From NCBI GenBank assembly GCA_017503785.1, contig JAFVSK010000006.1, positions 1-64,000 on the forward strand: 64,000 nucleotides of DNA. Direction: 5' to 3'. Below the pieces are notes generated by a model, which ran no database searches, was not told the origin of the DNA, and worked only from the letters and a program-made list of their open reading frames with translations. Below are positions 52,001 through 59,749 of the stretch, piece after piece (the stretch's first letter is position 1; each line of letters begins with the position of its first letter). The stretch comes from Clostridia bacterium (GTDB taxonomy: Bacteria > Bacillota > Clostridia > Oscillospirales > Acutalibacteraceae). The position numbers were made by a program, and so were the translations under genes.

Positions 52001-52300
52001 TTATGTGCCGAAAATCCCTTGTAATATCCCGTTTTTTCGGCAATTTTGACCAATGCGCGGCGGCATGGGGTGATTTACCAGAATGGTCTGCTCCCCGATC
52101 ACTTCAATTTCCTTCCAACTGATGACGATATCCTCTTCCCTGCCCAAAATCCCCAGCAGCTTGGAGCGGCCGAAAATAACCAGCGACACCAGCTGTGCGG
52201 TGCAGGTGTCGACCTCGACGTCGTCTACGCAGCCAAGCCGCATACCGTCGCAAATATTGATAACCTCTTTGTCGTGCATATCCGTTATTCTGCAAAACAT
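52001..52300 (-). CDS. YlmC/YmxH-family sporulation-associated PRC-barrel protein
   Basis: The 99-residue protein fits YlmC/YmxH: FCRITDMHDKEVINICDGMRLG, then IFGRSKLLGILGREEDIVISW. It is a short PRC-barrel-like protein often encoded beside sigG or pro-sigma genes in clostridia. Role unclear. GGAGG SD; divergent from sigG. Confidence 0.82.
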   Translation of the reverse strand: MFCRITDMHDKEVINICDGMRLGCVDDVEVDTCTAQLVSLVIFGRSKLLGILGREEDIVISWKEIEVIGEQTILVNHPMPPRIGQNCRKNGILQGIFGT

Positions 52301-52407
52301 ATCTTACACCTCCGTACCGCCAGTATATGCGCCGAAACGGTAAAATATGTTTGTTGATTGCTGCGACGTTTTTGAACCCATACTCCCCGTGTAAGGGAGT
52401 GTGTGCT

Positions 52408-53175
52408 TTGTACAACAAGGTTGAGATCTGCGGTGTAAACACGTCAACGCTGAAGGTGTTGAGCGAAAAAGAAAAAATGCGACTGCTGAAGCTTACAAAG
52501 GAGGGTGACGCCAACGCACGCGAGGAGCTGGTGAACGGCAATCTGCGGCTGGTGCTCAGCGTGATACAGCGCTTTTCACAGCGCGGTGAAAACCCCGACG
52601 ATCTGTTTCAGGTGGGGTGTATCGGGCTTATCAAATCCATTGACAATTTTGACATTACGCAAAACGTGCGGTTTTCCACCTATGCGGTGCCGATGATCAT
52701 TGGCGAGATACGCCGCTATCTGCGCGACAACAACGCCATTCGCATCAGTCGCAGTATGCGCGACACCGCCTACCGTGCCATGCAGGCCAAGGAGGCACTG
52801 ACGGCCAAGCACCTGCGCGAGCCCACGGTGGAAGAAATTGCCGCCGAGCTGGAGCTGCCCCGTGAGGAGGTGGTGCTGGCGCTGGAGGCCATTGTGGAGC
52901 CGGTATCGCTCTACGAGCCTGTGTATGCCGACAGCGGCGATACCATTTACGTGATGGACCAGGTGAGCGACACCAACGACGACTCCACCTGGCTGGATGA
53001 GCTGGCACTAAAAGAAGCGATACGCAATTTAAACGACCGCGAAAAACGCATACTCAATCTGCGCTTTTTTAAGGGGCTGACCCAGATTGAGGTATCGGCG
53101 GAGATCGGGATCTCACAGGCGCAGGTATCGCGCTTGGAAAAAGGGGCGCTGGAAAAGATCAAGGGGCAACTATAA
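52408..53175 (+). CDS. sigG: RNA polymerase sporulation sigma factor G
   Basis: Sigma-G drives late forespore gene expression. The protein starts at a TTG (52408) giving MYNKVEICGVNTS, matching the conserved SigG start; AAGGGAGTG precedes it, and the ATG at 52327 would add foreign residues. Regions seen: 2.2/2.3 DLFQVGCIGLIKSIDNFD, 2.4 FSTYAVPMIIGEIRRYLRDN, region 3, and 4.2 GLTQIEVSAEIGISQAQVSRLE. 255 residues, the usual length. Confidence 0.95.
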   Translation: MYNKVEICGVNTSTLKVLSEKEKMRLLKLTKEGDANAREELVNGNLRLVLSVIQRFSQRGENPDDLFQVGCIGLIKSIDNFDITQNVRFSTYAVPMIIGEIRRYLRDNNAIRISRSMRDTAYRAMQAKEALTAKHLREPTVEEIAAELELPREEVVLALEAIVEPVSLYEPVYADSGDTIYVMDQVSDTNDDSTWLDELALKEAIRNLNDREKRILNLRFFKGLTQIEVSAEIGISQAQVSRLEKGALEKIKGQL

Positions 53176-53202
53176 CGGATTGCAGCAACCGTTAAATAAT
53201 AG

Positions 53203-53231
53203 TTGAAAAATTTCAATTTTGCTGGTAAAAT
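53203..53231 (+). promoter_or_regulatory. Putative promoter of the small lipoprotein
   Basis: TTGAAA (53203-53208), 17-nt spacer, TAAAAT (53226-53231). Confidence 0.5.
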
Positions 53232-53297
53232 AAGTATGTAGGTATTGATCAGCTTACAGCATCTCTTAACCGTGTGATTATTAAGGAGGTATGCACC

Positions 53298-53855
53298 ATG
53301 AAAAAAAGGCTCATCTGTTTCGTTGCCGTTTTATTGTTGCTGTTACCGGTAACCGGTTGCGAAAACAACACCTCTTTATTTGTCGGTTCGCTTGATACAG
53401 AGGGGTTTTCGTTAGATGCGCCGGTGTTCAACGATTTAAACAGCATGGTATCGGCCTCGGAGTTGATCGTGATTGGCAAAACCACAAGCGAAGCGGAAAC
53501 GATCGACGGTGACGTTATGCCAACTACCATCCACACGTTTACCGTTGAGGAAACGTTAAAAGGTGATCCGGTTGAAAGCGTTAAATTTTTCCAATTGGGT
53601 GCGGAAGAATCGGATAATTACGAAACCAAGATCAAAAAGAATAAAACCTACGTGCTGTTTCTAACGAAAAACTACACCCGCGAGACCGAAAGCGGCGAGG
53701 AAATTATTTATAATTCCATTAGCTTTGAGCAAGGTATTTTCGAGGTTAACGATGCGAAAAAATTGATGCCGTGCACCCGCATCGGTGCCGCACCGCAGCT
53801 AAAGGATATGCGTTTAGAGAATCTGCGATCGAAAATTCGGGAGCAAGTCAAGTGA
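53298..53855 (+). CDS. Small lipoprotein of unknown function
   Basis: The 185-residue protein starts after AAGGAGG. It has a lipoprotein signal MKKRLICFVAVLLLLLPVTGC. The mature part is a beta-rich domain resembling extracytoplasmic proteins with the pattern ASELIVIGKTTSEAET, HTFTVEETLKGD and KNKTYVLFL. No enzyme motif. Monocistronic, ending at a strong terminator shared with the leftward peptide gene. Confidence 0.75.
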   Translation: MKKRLICFVAVLLLLLPVTGCENNTSLFVGSLDTEGFSLDAPVFNDLNSMVSASELIVIGKTTSEAETIDGDVMPTTIHTFTVEETLKGDPVESVKFFQLGAEESDNYETKIKKNKTYVLFLTKNYTRETESGEEIIYNSISFEQGIFEVNDAKKLMPCTRIGAAPQLKDMRLENLRSKIREQVK

Positions 53856-53867
53856 CACCGTAAAAGT

Positions 53868-53903
53868 AAAAGCACCGCAAGGGAGTTCCCTTGCGGTGCT
53901 TTT
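53868..53903. terminator. Bidirectional terminator (lipoprotein / peptide 1 operon)
   Basis: 17-bp perfect arms 53868-53884 / 53887-53903; it ends both converging units. Confidence 0.85.
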
Positions 53904-53907
53904 CTGT

Positions 53908-54018
53908 TTATACGGAAAGATCGTCATCCTCGACGGTGGGTTCGCTTTGCACCACGGCGGCCAGAGCCTCCTCGGCGACGAGGGTGTGGATTTCAAATTT
54001 CGGTGCTTCGTAAGTCAT
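53908..54018 (-). CDS. Micro-peptide 1 (36 residues), coupled to a DUF4886 protein gene
   Basis: The peptide starts MTYEAPKFEIHTLVAEE and ends ALAAVVQSEPTVEDDDLSV. AAGGAGG is 7 nt before the ATG, and the ATG shares one base with the stop of the large upstream gene (TAATG), so it is translated with it. No signal peptide, no Cys. Its last 19 residues are identical to peptide 2 (59622-59735); 54/57 bases at the 3' end match, while the N-termini differ. Both keep a YExPxxE motif at residues 3-9/4-10. Function unknown; a RiPP-like precursor, signalling or chaperone-like role are all open. Confidence 0.75.
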   Translation of the reverse strand: MTYEAPKFEIHTLVAEEALAAVVQSEPTVEDDDLSV

Positions 54019-56975
54019 TACGCCGCCTCCTTAATTGCATATTCGTCGAACGCAGCAGCGGCGGCCTCGGTTACCAAGGCTTCCATGGTTGCATTGGCCG
54101 TTACCGAGGTGTTAAGCTGATCCAGCGTAACGGTGGGTACGTCTCCGGTGAGCGCCTGATACCACACACGCGCCAGCAGATAGCGGCCCCACGTGTAGCT
54201 GACGTGCGCGTTATCGCGCTGAATGGAGGTTTCGCTGTAGTTACCGGTATTCAGCGCTTCCTGCGCAAACTGGATGGCTTGACCCGACGGAATGAGTGTC
54301 AGACCCGTTTCGGCGGCAGCCGAAGCGTAGGCGGCTTCGACCTTCTCCCACATGGCGGCCATGGTACCACCGGTGTGAGCGGGGCTGTTGGTGTGATTGG
54401 CACTGCCGTCACCGTAGGCCCACGTTTGCTGGAGATAGATCTCGGCATTCGGCTGTTTTTCGCGCAGCACGGTGATCAGATCGTTCAAATACGGCTGGAA
54501 GGTGCTGTAATTGACCGACGACCACGAGGCCTGCTGCAGGGTGATAACGTCGAAGTCGTCACTCTCCAGTACGGCAGCCAGTGATACATAGGTGTCATAA
54601 TCGGTTACGCCGTTCAGCTCGTAGTTATAAATGGCTTCCCCACTCGTCCAGCCCTCGGAATGAGTTTTCAGCGCACAACCGGATTTGTAAAGATTAACGC
54701 ATTTGAAAAGCTTGCCCTCGGCGGCAGCCATGGCCTGCAGGTACTTATGTGCATCCTGTGAGTAGCTGTTGCCGATGGAGAGGATCTTCAGATCGGCATT
54801 GGAGTAATCTTTATCGTCCTCGGGCACGGTGATGGTGGGTGTTTCGGGAACCTCGGGTGTGTTGCCGTCCACGACGTCATCGGAGATCTCGCCGTTCAAG
54901 CGAGCCAGTGCGGTGTTGACATTATCGGTACGTTCGTTTGCGTATAACACGGTTTCCACGCCGCCCTTTTCCAGCACCAAATATCCACGTGCCGTGTAGC
55001 GGCGCTCGTTAAATGCCTCACTCGGTGTTTTGGTGGTCATGGCGATCGTATAATCCAAATAGCCGTCGGTATAATCGGTTAAGTGGAAGGTTTGAGAATC
55101 GGCGGTATAAACGTCGACGTTCCACATACGCTCATCCGCTACGGCGTTGCTGTAGAACGGCAAATTCTCGAGTGTGAGCGGCAGCTCGTTCGCGGCACGC
55201 TTGAGCAGCAAGCCCAACCGCTTTACCGTGTAGCTCTCGCCGTCGTAGGTGAGCGAGAAACCGGATTCCTCGGCATCGAACGCCGTGAGGTTTACACGCG
55301 TAAGGAAGCGGATACCGTCAAGTTCTTCGTTTCCGTTATAACGCACCGAGGTGCCGATGGTGCCCCACGCAAAGTTTTGAGTATCGGTTTCTACAAAATC
55401 AGCCGTAACACGCACGTTATCTTTGGGCATGGCAAACGTAAAGGTATTCCCCTCGCCTTCGCCAAACGTATTGGTGTTTTTATTGAGAACGCGATAGGTT
55501 TTACCGCCCGATGTCGTGTAGCGCAGGCTGCCGGGCACCATTAAGTAGCCGGCTTGCGGGGCAACCGTAATGGTTGCAGTTTTATCAACCATATTTTCGA
55601 TCGTCGTACCGACGGTAGTGCCGTCGCTGAGCGAGAGCGAACCACCCTTGAGCCCCTGTGCAGTGTAGGCTACACCAAGAGGTACCATAGAAACATCGTC
55701 GTAATACACCTCTTTGCCTGAATCCAAACCGCCAAGGTAGAAAATGTAATTTTTATTAAAGGCATTGTTGGAATTTTTGGTAGCTTTAAAAAGAATGGAA
55801 TACTCCTGCCAAGTGGAGGTGGGCGTAATGTACACACGCTCGGCATTACCGTTGGAAGCGGTAGCGATCTGGTAATTCTCGGTGCCAAGCACCGTATAAT
55901 CACCGTACGCTGAATAGCCAAACGTATTACTCAGGCGACCCGTGCCCTTGGCTTTATAAGTGAGCTTGTACCACGTATCTGCTTGCACATTGGACAGCGC
56001 ATAATAGTTGCACGTTTTGGCACCGGTTACCTTCATACACCGGTTATCGGCGTTTTCGGGATCGGTAACAAACGACACATTTGCCGTAGCAGCGGTAAAT
56101 ATCTTCCAGTTGGTGCTTAACGTTTCGGACTCGAAATCACCGTCGACAATCAAATCAACAACAGGTGACGTTTCCACCACCACGGTGCACGTAGCGCTAA
56201 GGCTGCCTGACGTGGCGGTGATGGTGGCCACACCGTCGGCAACGGCGGTAACCACACCCGCAGCGCTCACCGTGGCAACTGCCGTGTTACTGCTGGTGTA
56301 GGTAACGTCGGCAGGCACCTCGGCTCCATCGGGCTGCGCCACCAGCGACAGTGCTTCGGTTTCACCCTGCTCGAGTGATACGGATTGACTGACGAAAGAA
56401 ATGCTTTCTGTTTCGATCACTTCCGTTAACTGAACATCGTCTACAAGCACCGTACCCGCCGACGCTTTGTGTCCGATGGCGATTATAAAGTTCTTGTTGA
56501 TACTGGCAGCGGTAGTAAATTCGCGCGTGAACGTTTTCCACTCCGTTGAATCGGCAATTGTGGGAGCGCCTTTACCAGCCGTGCAGTAGGTGCTATGGAA
56601 ATACAAGCGAAGACCGCTGCCCTTATAACGCAGGGTCAGCCGATACGTCTTTGAAGCAGCCACGTTGAGGCTGTAAAAATAGCGGTCGTATTGCTTCGAT
56701 GCACCGCTTTCCACCAATTCGGGGATCTCTAAGCAGTGGTTCCCATCGGCTTCCTCGACAACCGTCATGGGGCTGTTACCATCGGAAATAATGGCATATT
56801 TCGCAATGTTGCTTGCAGACGCTCCCGTCCATGACCATTGCTTGGACAGTGTACCTTCGAAGTCACCGTCGCCGAGCAGGTCGGTTGCGGCCGAGGCCGG
56901 CAGGACAAGGCCTGCCAAACAGCAGGTCAACAGCATTGCTGCACACAGCATGAGTGCGATCCAAGATTTACGCAA
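54018..56975 (-). CDS. Large secreted protein: CBM-like, Ig-like and DUF4886 (SGNH-like) domains
   Basis: The 985-residue exported protein starts at a TTG behind AAAGGA; the signal peptide ends near LPASAA. Order: jelly-roll CBM-like domain (~35-190, GDGDFEG...WSW), BIG_2-type Ig domain (~195-270, AVATVSAAGVVTAVADGVAT), second CBM-like domain (~275-430), a bacterial-repeat region (~440-530), a beta-rich domain (~535-730), and C-terminal DUF4886 (~755-975) with block I SIGNSYSQDA and the Asp/His block RDNAHVSYTWG of SGNH-type hydrolases. A polysaccharide deacylase/esterase role is inferred. Transcribed away from AraC regulator 1 and coupled to micro-peptide 1. No anchor or dockerin seen. Confidence 0.85.
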   Translation of the reverse strand: MRKSWIALMLCAAMLLTCCLAGLVLPASAATDLLGDGDFEGTLSKQWSWTGASASNIAKYAIISDGNSPMTVVEEADGNHCLEIPELVESGASKQYDRYFYSLNVAASKTYRLTLRYKGSGLRLYFHSTYCTAGKGAPTIADSTEWKTFTREFTTAASINKNFIIAIGHKASAGTVLVDDVQLTEVIETESISFVSQSVSLEQGETEALSLVAQPDGAEVPADVTYTSSNTAVATVSAAGVVTAVADGVATITATSGSLSATCTVVVETSPVVDLIVDGDFESETLSTNWKIFTAATANVSFVTDPENADNRCMKVTGAKTCNYYALSNVQADTWYKLTYKAKGTGRLSNTFGYSAYGDYTVLGTENYQIATASNGNAERVYITPTSTWQEYSILFKATKNSNNAFNKNYIFYLGGLDSGKEVYYDDVSMVPLGVAYTAQGLKGGSLSLSDGTTVGTTIENMVDKTATITVAPQAGYLMVPGSLRYTTSGGKTYRVLNKNTNTFGEGEGNTFTFAMPKDNVRVTADFVETDTQNFAWGTIGTSVRYNGNEELDGIRFLTRVNLTAFDAEESGFSLTYDGESYTVKRLGLLLKRAANELPLTLENLPFYSNAVADERMWNVDVYTADSQTFHLTDYTDGYLDYTIAMTTKTPSEAFNERRYTARGYLVLEKGGVETVLYANERTDNVNTALARLNGEISDDVVDGNTPEVPETPTITVPEDDKDYSNADLKILSIGNSYSQDAHKYLQAMAAAEGKLFKCVNLYKSGCALKTHSEGWTSGEAIYNYELNGVTDYDTYVSLAAVLESDDFDVITLQQASWSSVNYSTFQPYLNDLITVLREKQPNAEIYLQQTWAYGDGSANHTNSPAHTGGTMAAMWEKVEAAYASAAAETGLTLIPSGQAIQFAQEALNTGNYSETSIQRDNAHVSYTWGRYLLARVWYQALTGDVPTVTLDQLNTSVTANATMEALVTEAAAAAFDEYAIKEAA

Positions 56976-57078
56976 GCTTCATCATCCTTTACCTATTTTC
57001 TTATCTATATCATAGCAAGTTTACACCGGGATAGCGATACAAAAAAGTAATTTAAATATTACAAAAAATAACATTATA

Positions 57079-57107
57079 TTGACGAAACAATATTTTTGTA
57101 GGATAAT
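57079..57107 (+). promoter_or_regulatory. Promoter of AraC regulator 1
   Basis: TTGACG (57079-57084), 17-nt spacer, GATAAT (57102-57107). Confidence 0.6.
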
Positions 57108-57125
57108 ACCCTTGAGGTGAGTAGT

Positions 57126-58460
57126 ATGTTTCGGTATAACGACAGATTCGGCACAAAATACATTGACCGATTTCTGCGCGGCGTGCACGTGGAACCCTGC
57201 ACAGATTACATACTTTCCTTTGAGTCGCTGGGCGGTGCCGTGGGGGTTTGGGTGAACCATTGCTTTGCCGTAGCGGTGCAACCGGCCTCATACTTTGATC
57301 GCTGCAACGAGTGGACGAAGCACGCTGTAACGTTCACCACCACGGCAAAGCTTGAAAGGCAAGCCGCCTTTGAAAACTGGGGGATTTCTTTTTTTAAAAA
57401 AATCAACAGCTTATATATTACCGGACTTGAGGACACGTATATTGATAACGTTCGTCTGACACGCGCAGATGCACCGCAAACCAACCTTTTGGTCGGCGGC
57501 GATTTTGAAGCACCCGAACAGGATGCGGTGTATGACAACAACTGGCGTGGTATGTTTTTGGGAGAATCGGGAAAGGCATTCCGGATCACTCTTACCGAGG
57601 ATCCTTTGAACCCTCGCAATCATTGCTTACTGCTGCCTAAGCTAACCGCCTCACCGCAATATCCCGCATCGTTGACGGTGCGCACAAGCGCGTTTGGCTT
57701 TTACAAGGATATCACGCCGATAACCATCCACTACAGGGACACGCTGGGAACACCGGAGCATTTGCTGCTGTTCGTGGAGCGCGGGAACGTGCAAGTGTGT
57801 GACGAGCAGTCCTTTTCCGTAGCGGCCGGCAGTGGGCTGCTGCTGCCCAAAGGCACCCCTACCCACTTCACCATGGAGCACGGCAAGGGTACCTCGTATT
57901 ATTGGCTATACTTTAGCGGCGACGAGATCGACACGCTGGTTACGGAATTTTCACAAGGGCACGTCACATCGTTTACGCCAAAGAACATCAGCTTTTTAAC
58001 CGCTTATATCGACCGCATGCTGCAGTTTCCCGACGATAATCCGTTTTACCCTTATGCGGTCAGCGGATATTTGCAAGTGTTGCTGGCCGAGCTGAGCCGC
58101 TTTACCACGGCCGCGGAGACGGTGAACGATCGCGAGATGCTGCTGGAGCGTGTGGCTGAACGACTGCGCGAGCAGCCCGAGATCACCGTGAGCAATGAGG
58201 AGCTTGCTAACAGCTGCGGCTTTAGCGTGGGACACTTTATTCGGCTGTTTAGGCAGTACAAGGGCTGCACACCGCATCAATACCAAATTCAAACGATCAT
58301 GCAAAAGGCTGCAACGCTCCTGCGGGAAACCGCATTGCCTGTGCGGGAAATTGCGTTCAGTTTGGGCATGGACAACGCGTTATATTTCAGCAACGCGTTT
58401 CGCCGTTTTTACGGGGTAGCGCCCACAGAATATCGCAAACAAAAAAGAGAGGTCACGTGA
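57126..58460 (+). CDS. AraC-family regulator with N-terminal carbohydrate-binding-like domain
   Basis: The 444-residue regulator has three parts. Residues ~1-160 look like a CBM-type jelly roll (FESLGGAVGVWVN, NEWTKHAVTFTT, DTYIDNVRLTR, then LLVGGDFEAPEQ), the same pattern as in the large secreted protein encoded divergently. Residues ~190-270 are an AraC cupin (SGLLLPKGTPTHFTMEHG). The C-terminus has two HTHs (ITVSNEELANSCGFSVGHFIRLF and VREIAFSLGMDNALYFSNAFRRF). It has no signal, so it probably senses an imported glycan and controls the divergent operon. Start ATG 57126 after GAGGTG. Confidence 0.87.
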   Translation: MFRYNDRFGTKYIDRFLRGVHVEPCTDYILSFESLGGAVGVWVNHCFAVAVQPASYFDRCNEWTKHAVTFTTTAKLERQAAFENWGISFFKKINSLYITGLEDTYIDNVRLTRADAPQTNLLVGGDFEAPEQDAVYDNNWRGMFLGESGKAFRITLTEDPLNPRNHCLLLPKLTASPQYPASLTVRTSAFGFYKDITPITIHYRDTLGTPEHLLLFVERGNVQVCDEQSFSVAAGSGLLLPKGTPTHFTMEHGKGTSYYWLYFSGDEIDTLVTEFSQGHVTSFTPKNISFLTAYIDRMLQFPDDNPFYPYAVSGYLQVLLAELSRFTTAAETVNDREMLLERVAERLREQPEITVSNEELANSCGFSVGHFIRLFRQYKGCTPHQYQIQTIMQKAATLLRETALPVREIAFSLGMDNALYFSNAFRRFYGVAPTEYRKQKREVT

Positions 58461-58472
58461 CCTCTCTTTTTT
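58441..58472. terminator. Bidirectional terminator (AraC 1 / DUF4886 lipoprotein)
   Basis: A perfect 32-bp palindrome, A6 GAGAGGTCAC / GTGACCTCTC T6, overlaps the AraC stop codon. Confidence 0.85.
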
Positions 58473-58474
58473 AC

Positions 58475-59530
58475 TTACCGTGTGGGATAGTAGGCTTTCA
58501 CGGCGTCCATCGCCGTGTTGTAAATCATGGCACGCACGGTATCATCGGGAATGTAGAATCCATCAAACGCATCGAAGGTGTTGGAGGGGGTATCCCCCGT
58601 GATGGTTTTATACCATACCAGTGCCAAAAGATAGCGCCCCCACGACTCGCTGGCGTGTGAGCCGTCGCGCTGGATGCTCTCCCCCAGCCCACGTTTGTTA
58701 AACGCCTGCTGTGCGTTGAACATGGCCAGCCCCGACGGAATGAGCGGGAGCCCTGTTTCGCGAGAGGCTTGGTCGTAGTTAGCTTGGATCTTGGCCCACA
58801 TAGCGGCCATGCTACCACCGGTTGTCGAGTTGTGAGCACTATAGCCGTCGCCATAGGCCCAGGTTTGGTGCAAATAGATCTTGGCCTCGGGGGCGTATTG
58901 CGTTATCACGCCGAGCAAGGTATCCAGATAGGGCTGCATGCTGTCGTTCGCGCAGCTGTCGTATGAGCTTTCCTGCAGGGTGATAACGTCCCACTTTTCG
59001 GTGGGAAGAATATCCAAAAGGCTGACGTGGCTGTTCCAGTCGATCTTGCCGTTCACCTCGTATTGGTAGGCGGTTTCGTTATTTTTGTAGAAGTCACAAT
59101 GCTTTTTGAGCGAGCAGCCGCTATGATACAGATTGACGGTGCGCAGCTCGCGGCCCTCGTGGGCAGCCAGTGCCGACAAGAAGTGGTGTGCATCCATGGA
59201 ATAGCTGTTACCGATGGATAAGACGCGCAGCATCGGCTTTTGCGGCTTCGTTGTGGTGGTAACCTTAGTGGTAACTTTGGTGGTGGTTACGGTGGTGGTT
59301 GTTTTTGTGATGGTGACCCTAGGCTTCACCGTGGTGCGCGTGGTGGTGCCTTTTACAACCTCCGTAACGGTTGTGGTGGATATCGACGGTACCGTGGTGG
59401 TAGTGAGCTGTTCGGTAACGGTGGTGGTTTGCGTTGCTGTGGTGGTAGCGGTGCTACCGCCGTTTTGCGGCGCACAGGCCGAAGTAAACAGCAAACAGAC
59501 CAATAGCACTGCAGCCAGGATGCGTTTCAT
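58475..59530 (-). CDS. DUF4886 (SGNH-like) lipoprotein with Thr-rich linker
   Basis: The 351-residue lipoprotein (signal MKRILAAVLLVCLLFTSAC) has an extreme Thr/Val/Lys linker at ~25-95 (TTTTVTTTKVTTKVTTTT), typical of wall-spanning spacers. Then one DUF4886 domain with SIGNSYSMDA, a central LHQTWAYGDG block and RDGSHASESWG. The domain is close to that of the large protein at 54018-56975. Start at 59530 after AAAGGGG. Separated from the upstream peptide 2 operon by a terminator, so it has its own promoter. Likely a membrane-anchored glycan esterase (inference). Confidence 0.85.
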   Translation of the reverse strand: MKRILAAVLLVCLLFTSACAPQNGGSTATTTATQTTTVTEQLTTTTVPSISTTTVTEVVKGTTTRTTVKPRVTITKTTTTVTTTKVTTKVTTTTKPQKPMLRVLSIGNSYSMDAHHFLSALAAHEGRELRTVNLYHSGCSLKKHCDFYKNNETAYQYEVNGKIDWNSHVSLLDILPTEKWDVITLQESSYDSCANDSMQPYLDTLLGVITQYAPEAKIYLHQTWAYGDGYSAHNSTTGGSMAAMWAKIQANYDQASRETGLPLIPSGLAMFNAQQAFNKRGLGESIQRDGSHASESWGRYLLALVWYKTITGDTPSNTFDAFDGFYIPDDTVRAMIYNTAMDAVKAYYPTR

Positions 59531-59587
59531 GATTTCCACCCCTTTCCTGCTCACTATACCACAGTTTTTGCCGAATGGCAAGAAAAA

Positions 59588-59615
59588 ACAGCCGCGTGAC
59601 TGTTCACGCGGCTGT
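59588..59615 (-). terminator. Terminator of the peptide 2 operon
   Basis: 12-bp stem ACAGCCGCGTGA (59588-59599) / TCACGCGGCTGT (59604-59615) followed by TTTTTTCT on the minus strand. Confidence 0.8.
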
Positions 59616-59621
59616 TGGATA

Positions 59622-59735
59622 TTAAACGGAGAGATCGTCGTCCTCGACGGTGGGTTCGCTTTGCACCACGGCGGCCAGTGCCGTATCGACGGTGCAGTGC
59701 AGCACCTCTAACGTGGGAGATTCATACGCTTTCAT
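59622..59735 (-). CDS. Micro-peptide 2 (37 residues), downstream of a DUF4886 protein gene
   Basis: The peptide begins MKAYESPTLEVLHCTVDT and ends ALAAVVQSEPTVEDDDLSV, the last 19 residues being identical to micro-peptide 1. AAAGGAGG lies 8 nt before the ATG, and the gene is 14 nt after the large protein gene, so it is the last gene of that operon. One Cys; no signal peptide. The same gene order in both paralogous modules supports a real, conserved gene too short for most gene callers. Confidence 0.78.
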   Translation of the reverse strand: MKAYESPTLEVLHCTVDTALAAVVQSEPTVEDDDLSV

Positions 59736-59749
59736 GATTAGATCCTCCT

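Noticed and set aside
59214-59711. Plus-strand frame rich in Val, opposite the Thr-rich linker and micro-peptide 2
   Set aside because: It is the mirror of the Thr-rich coding repeat; no SD or family.
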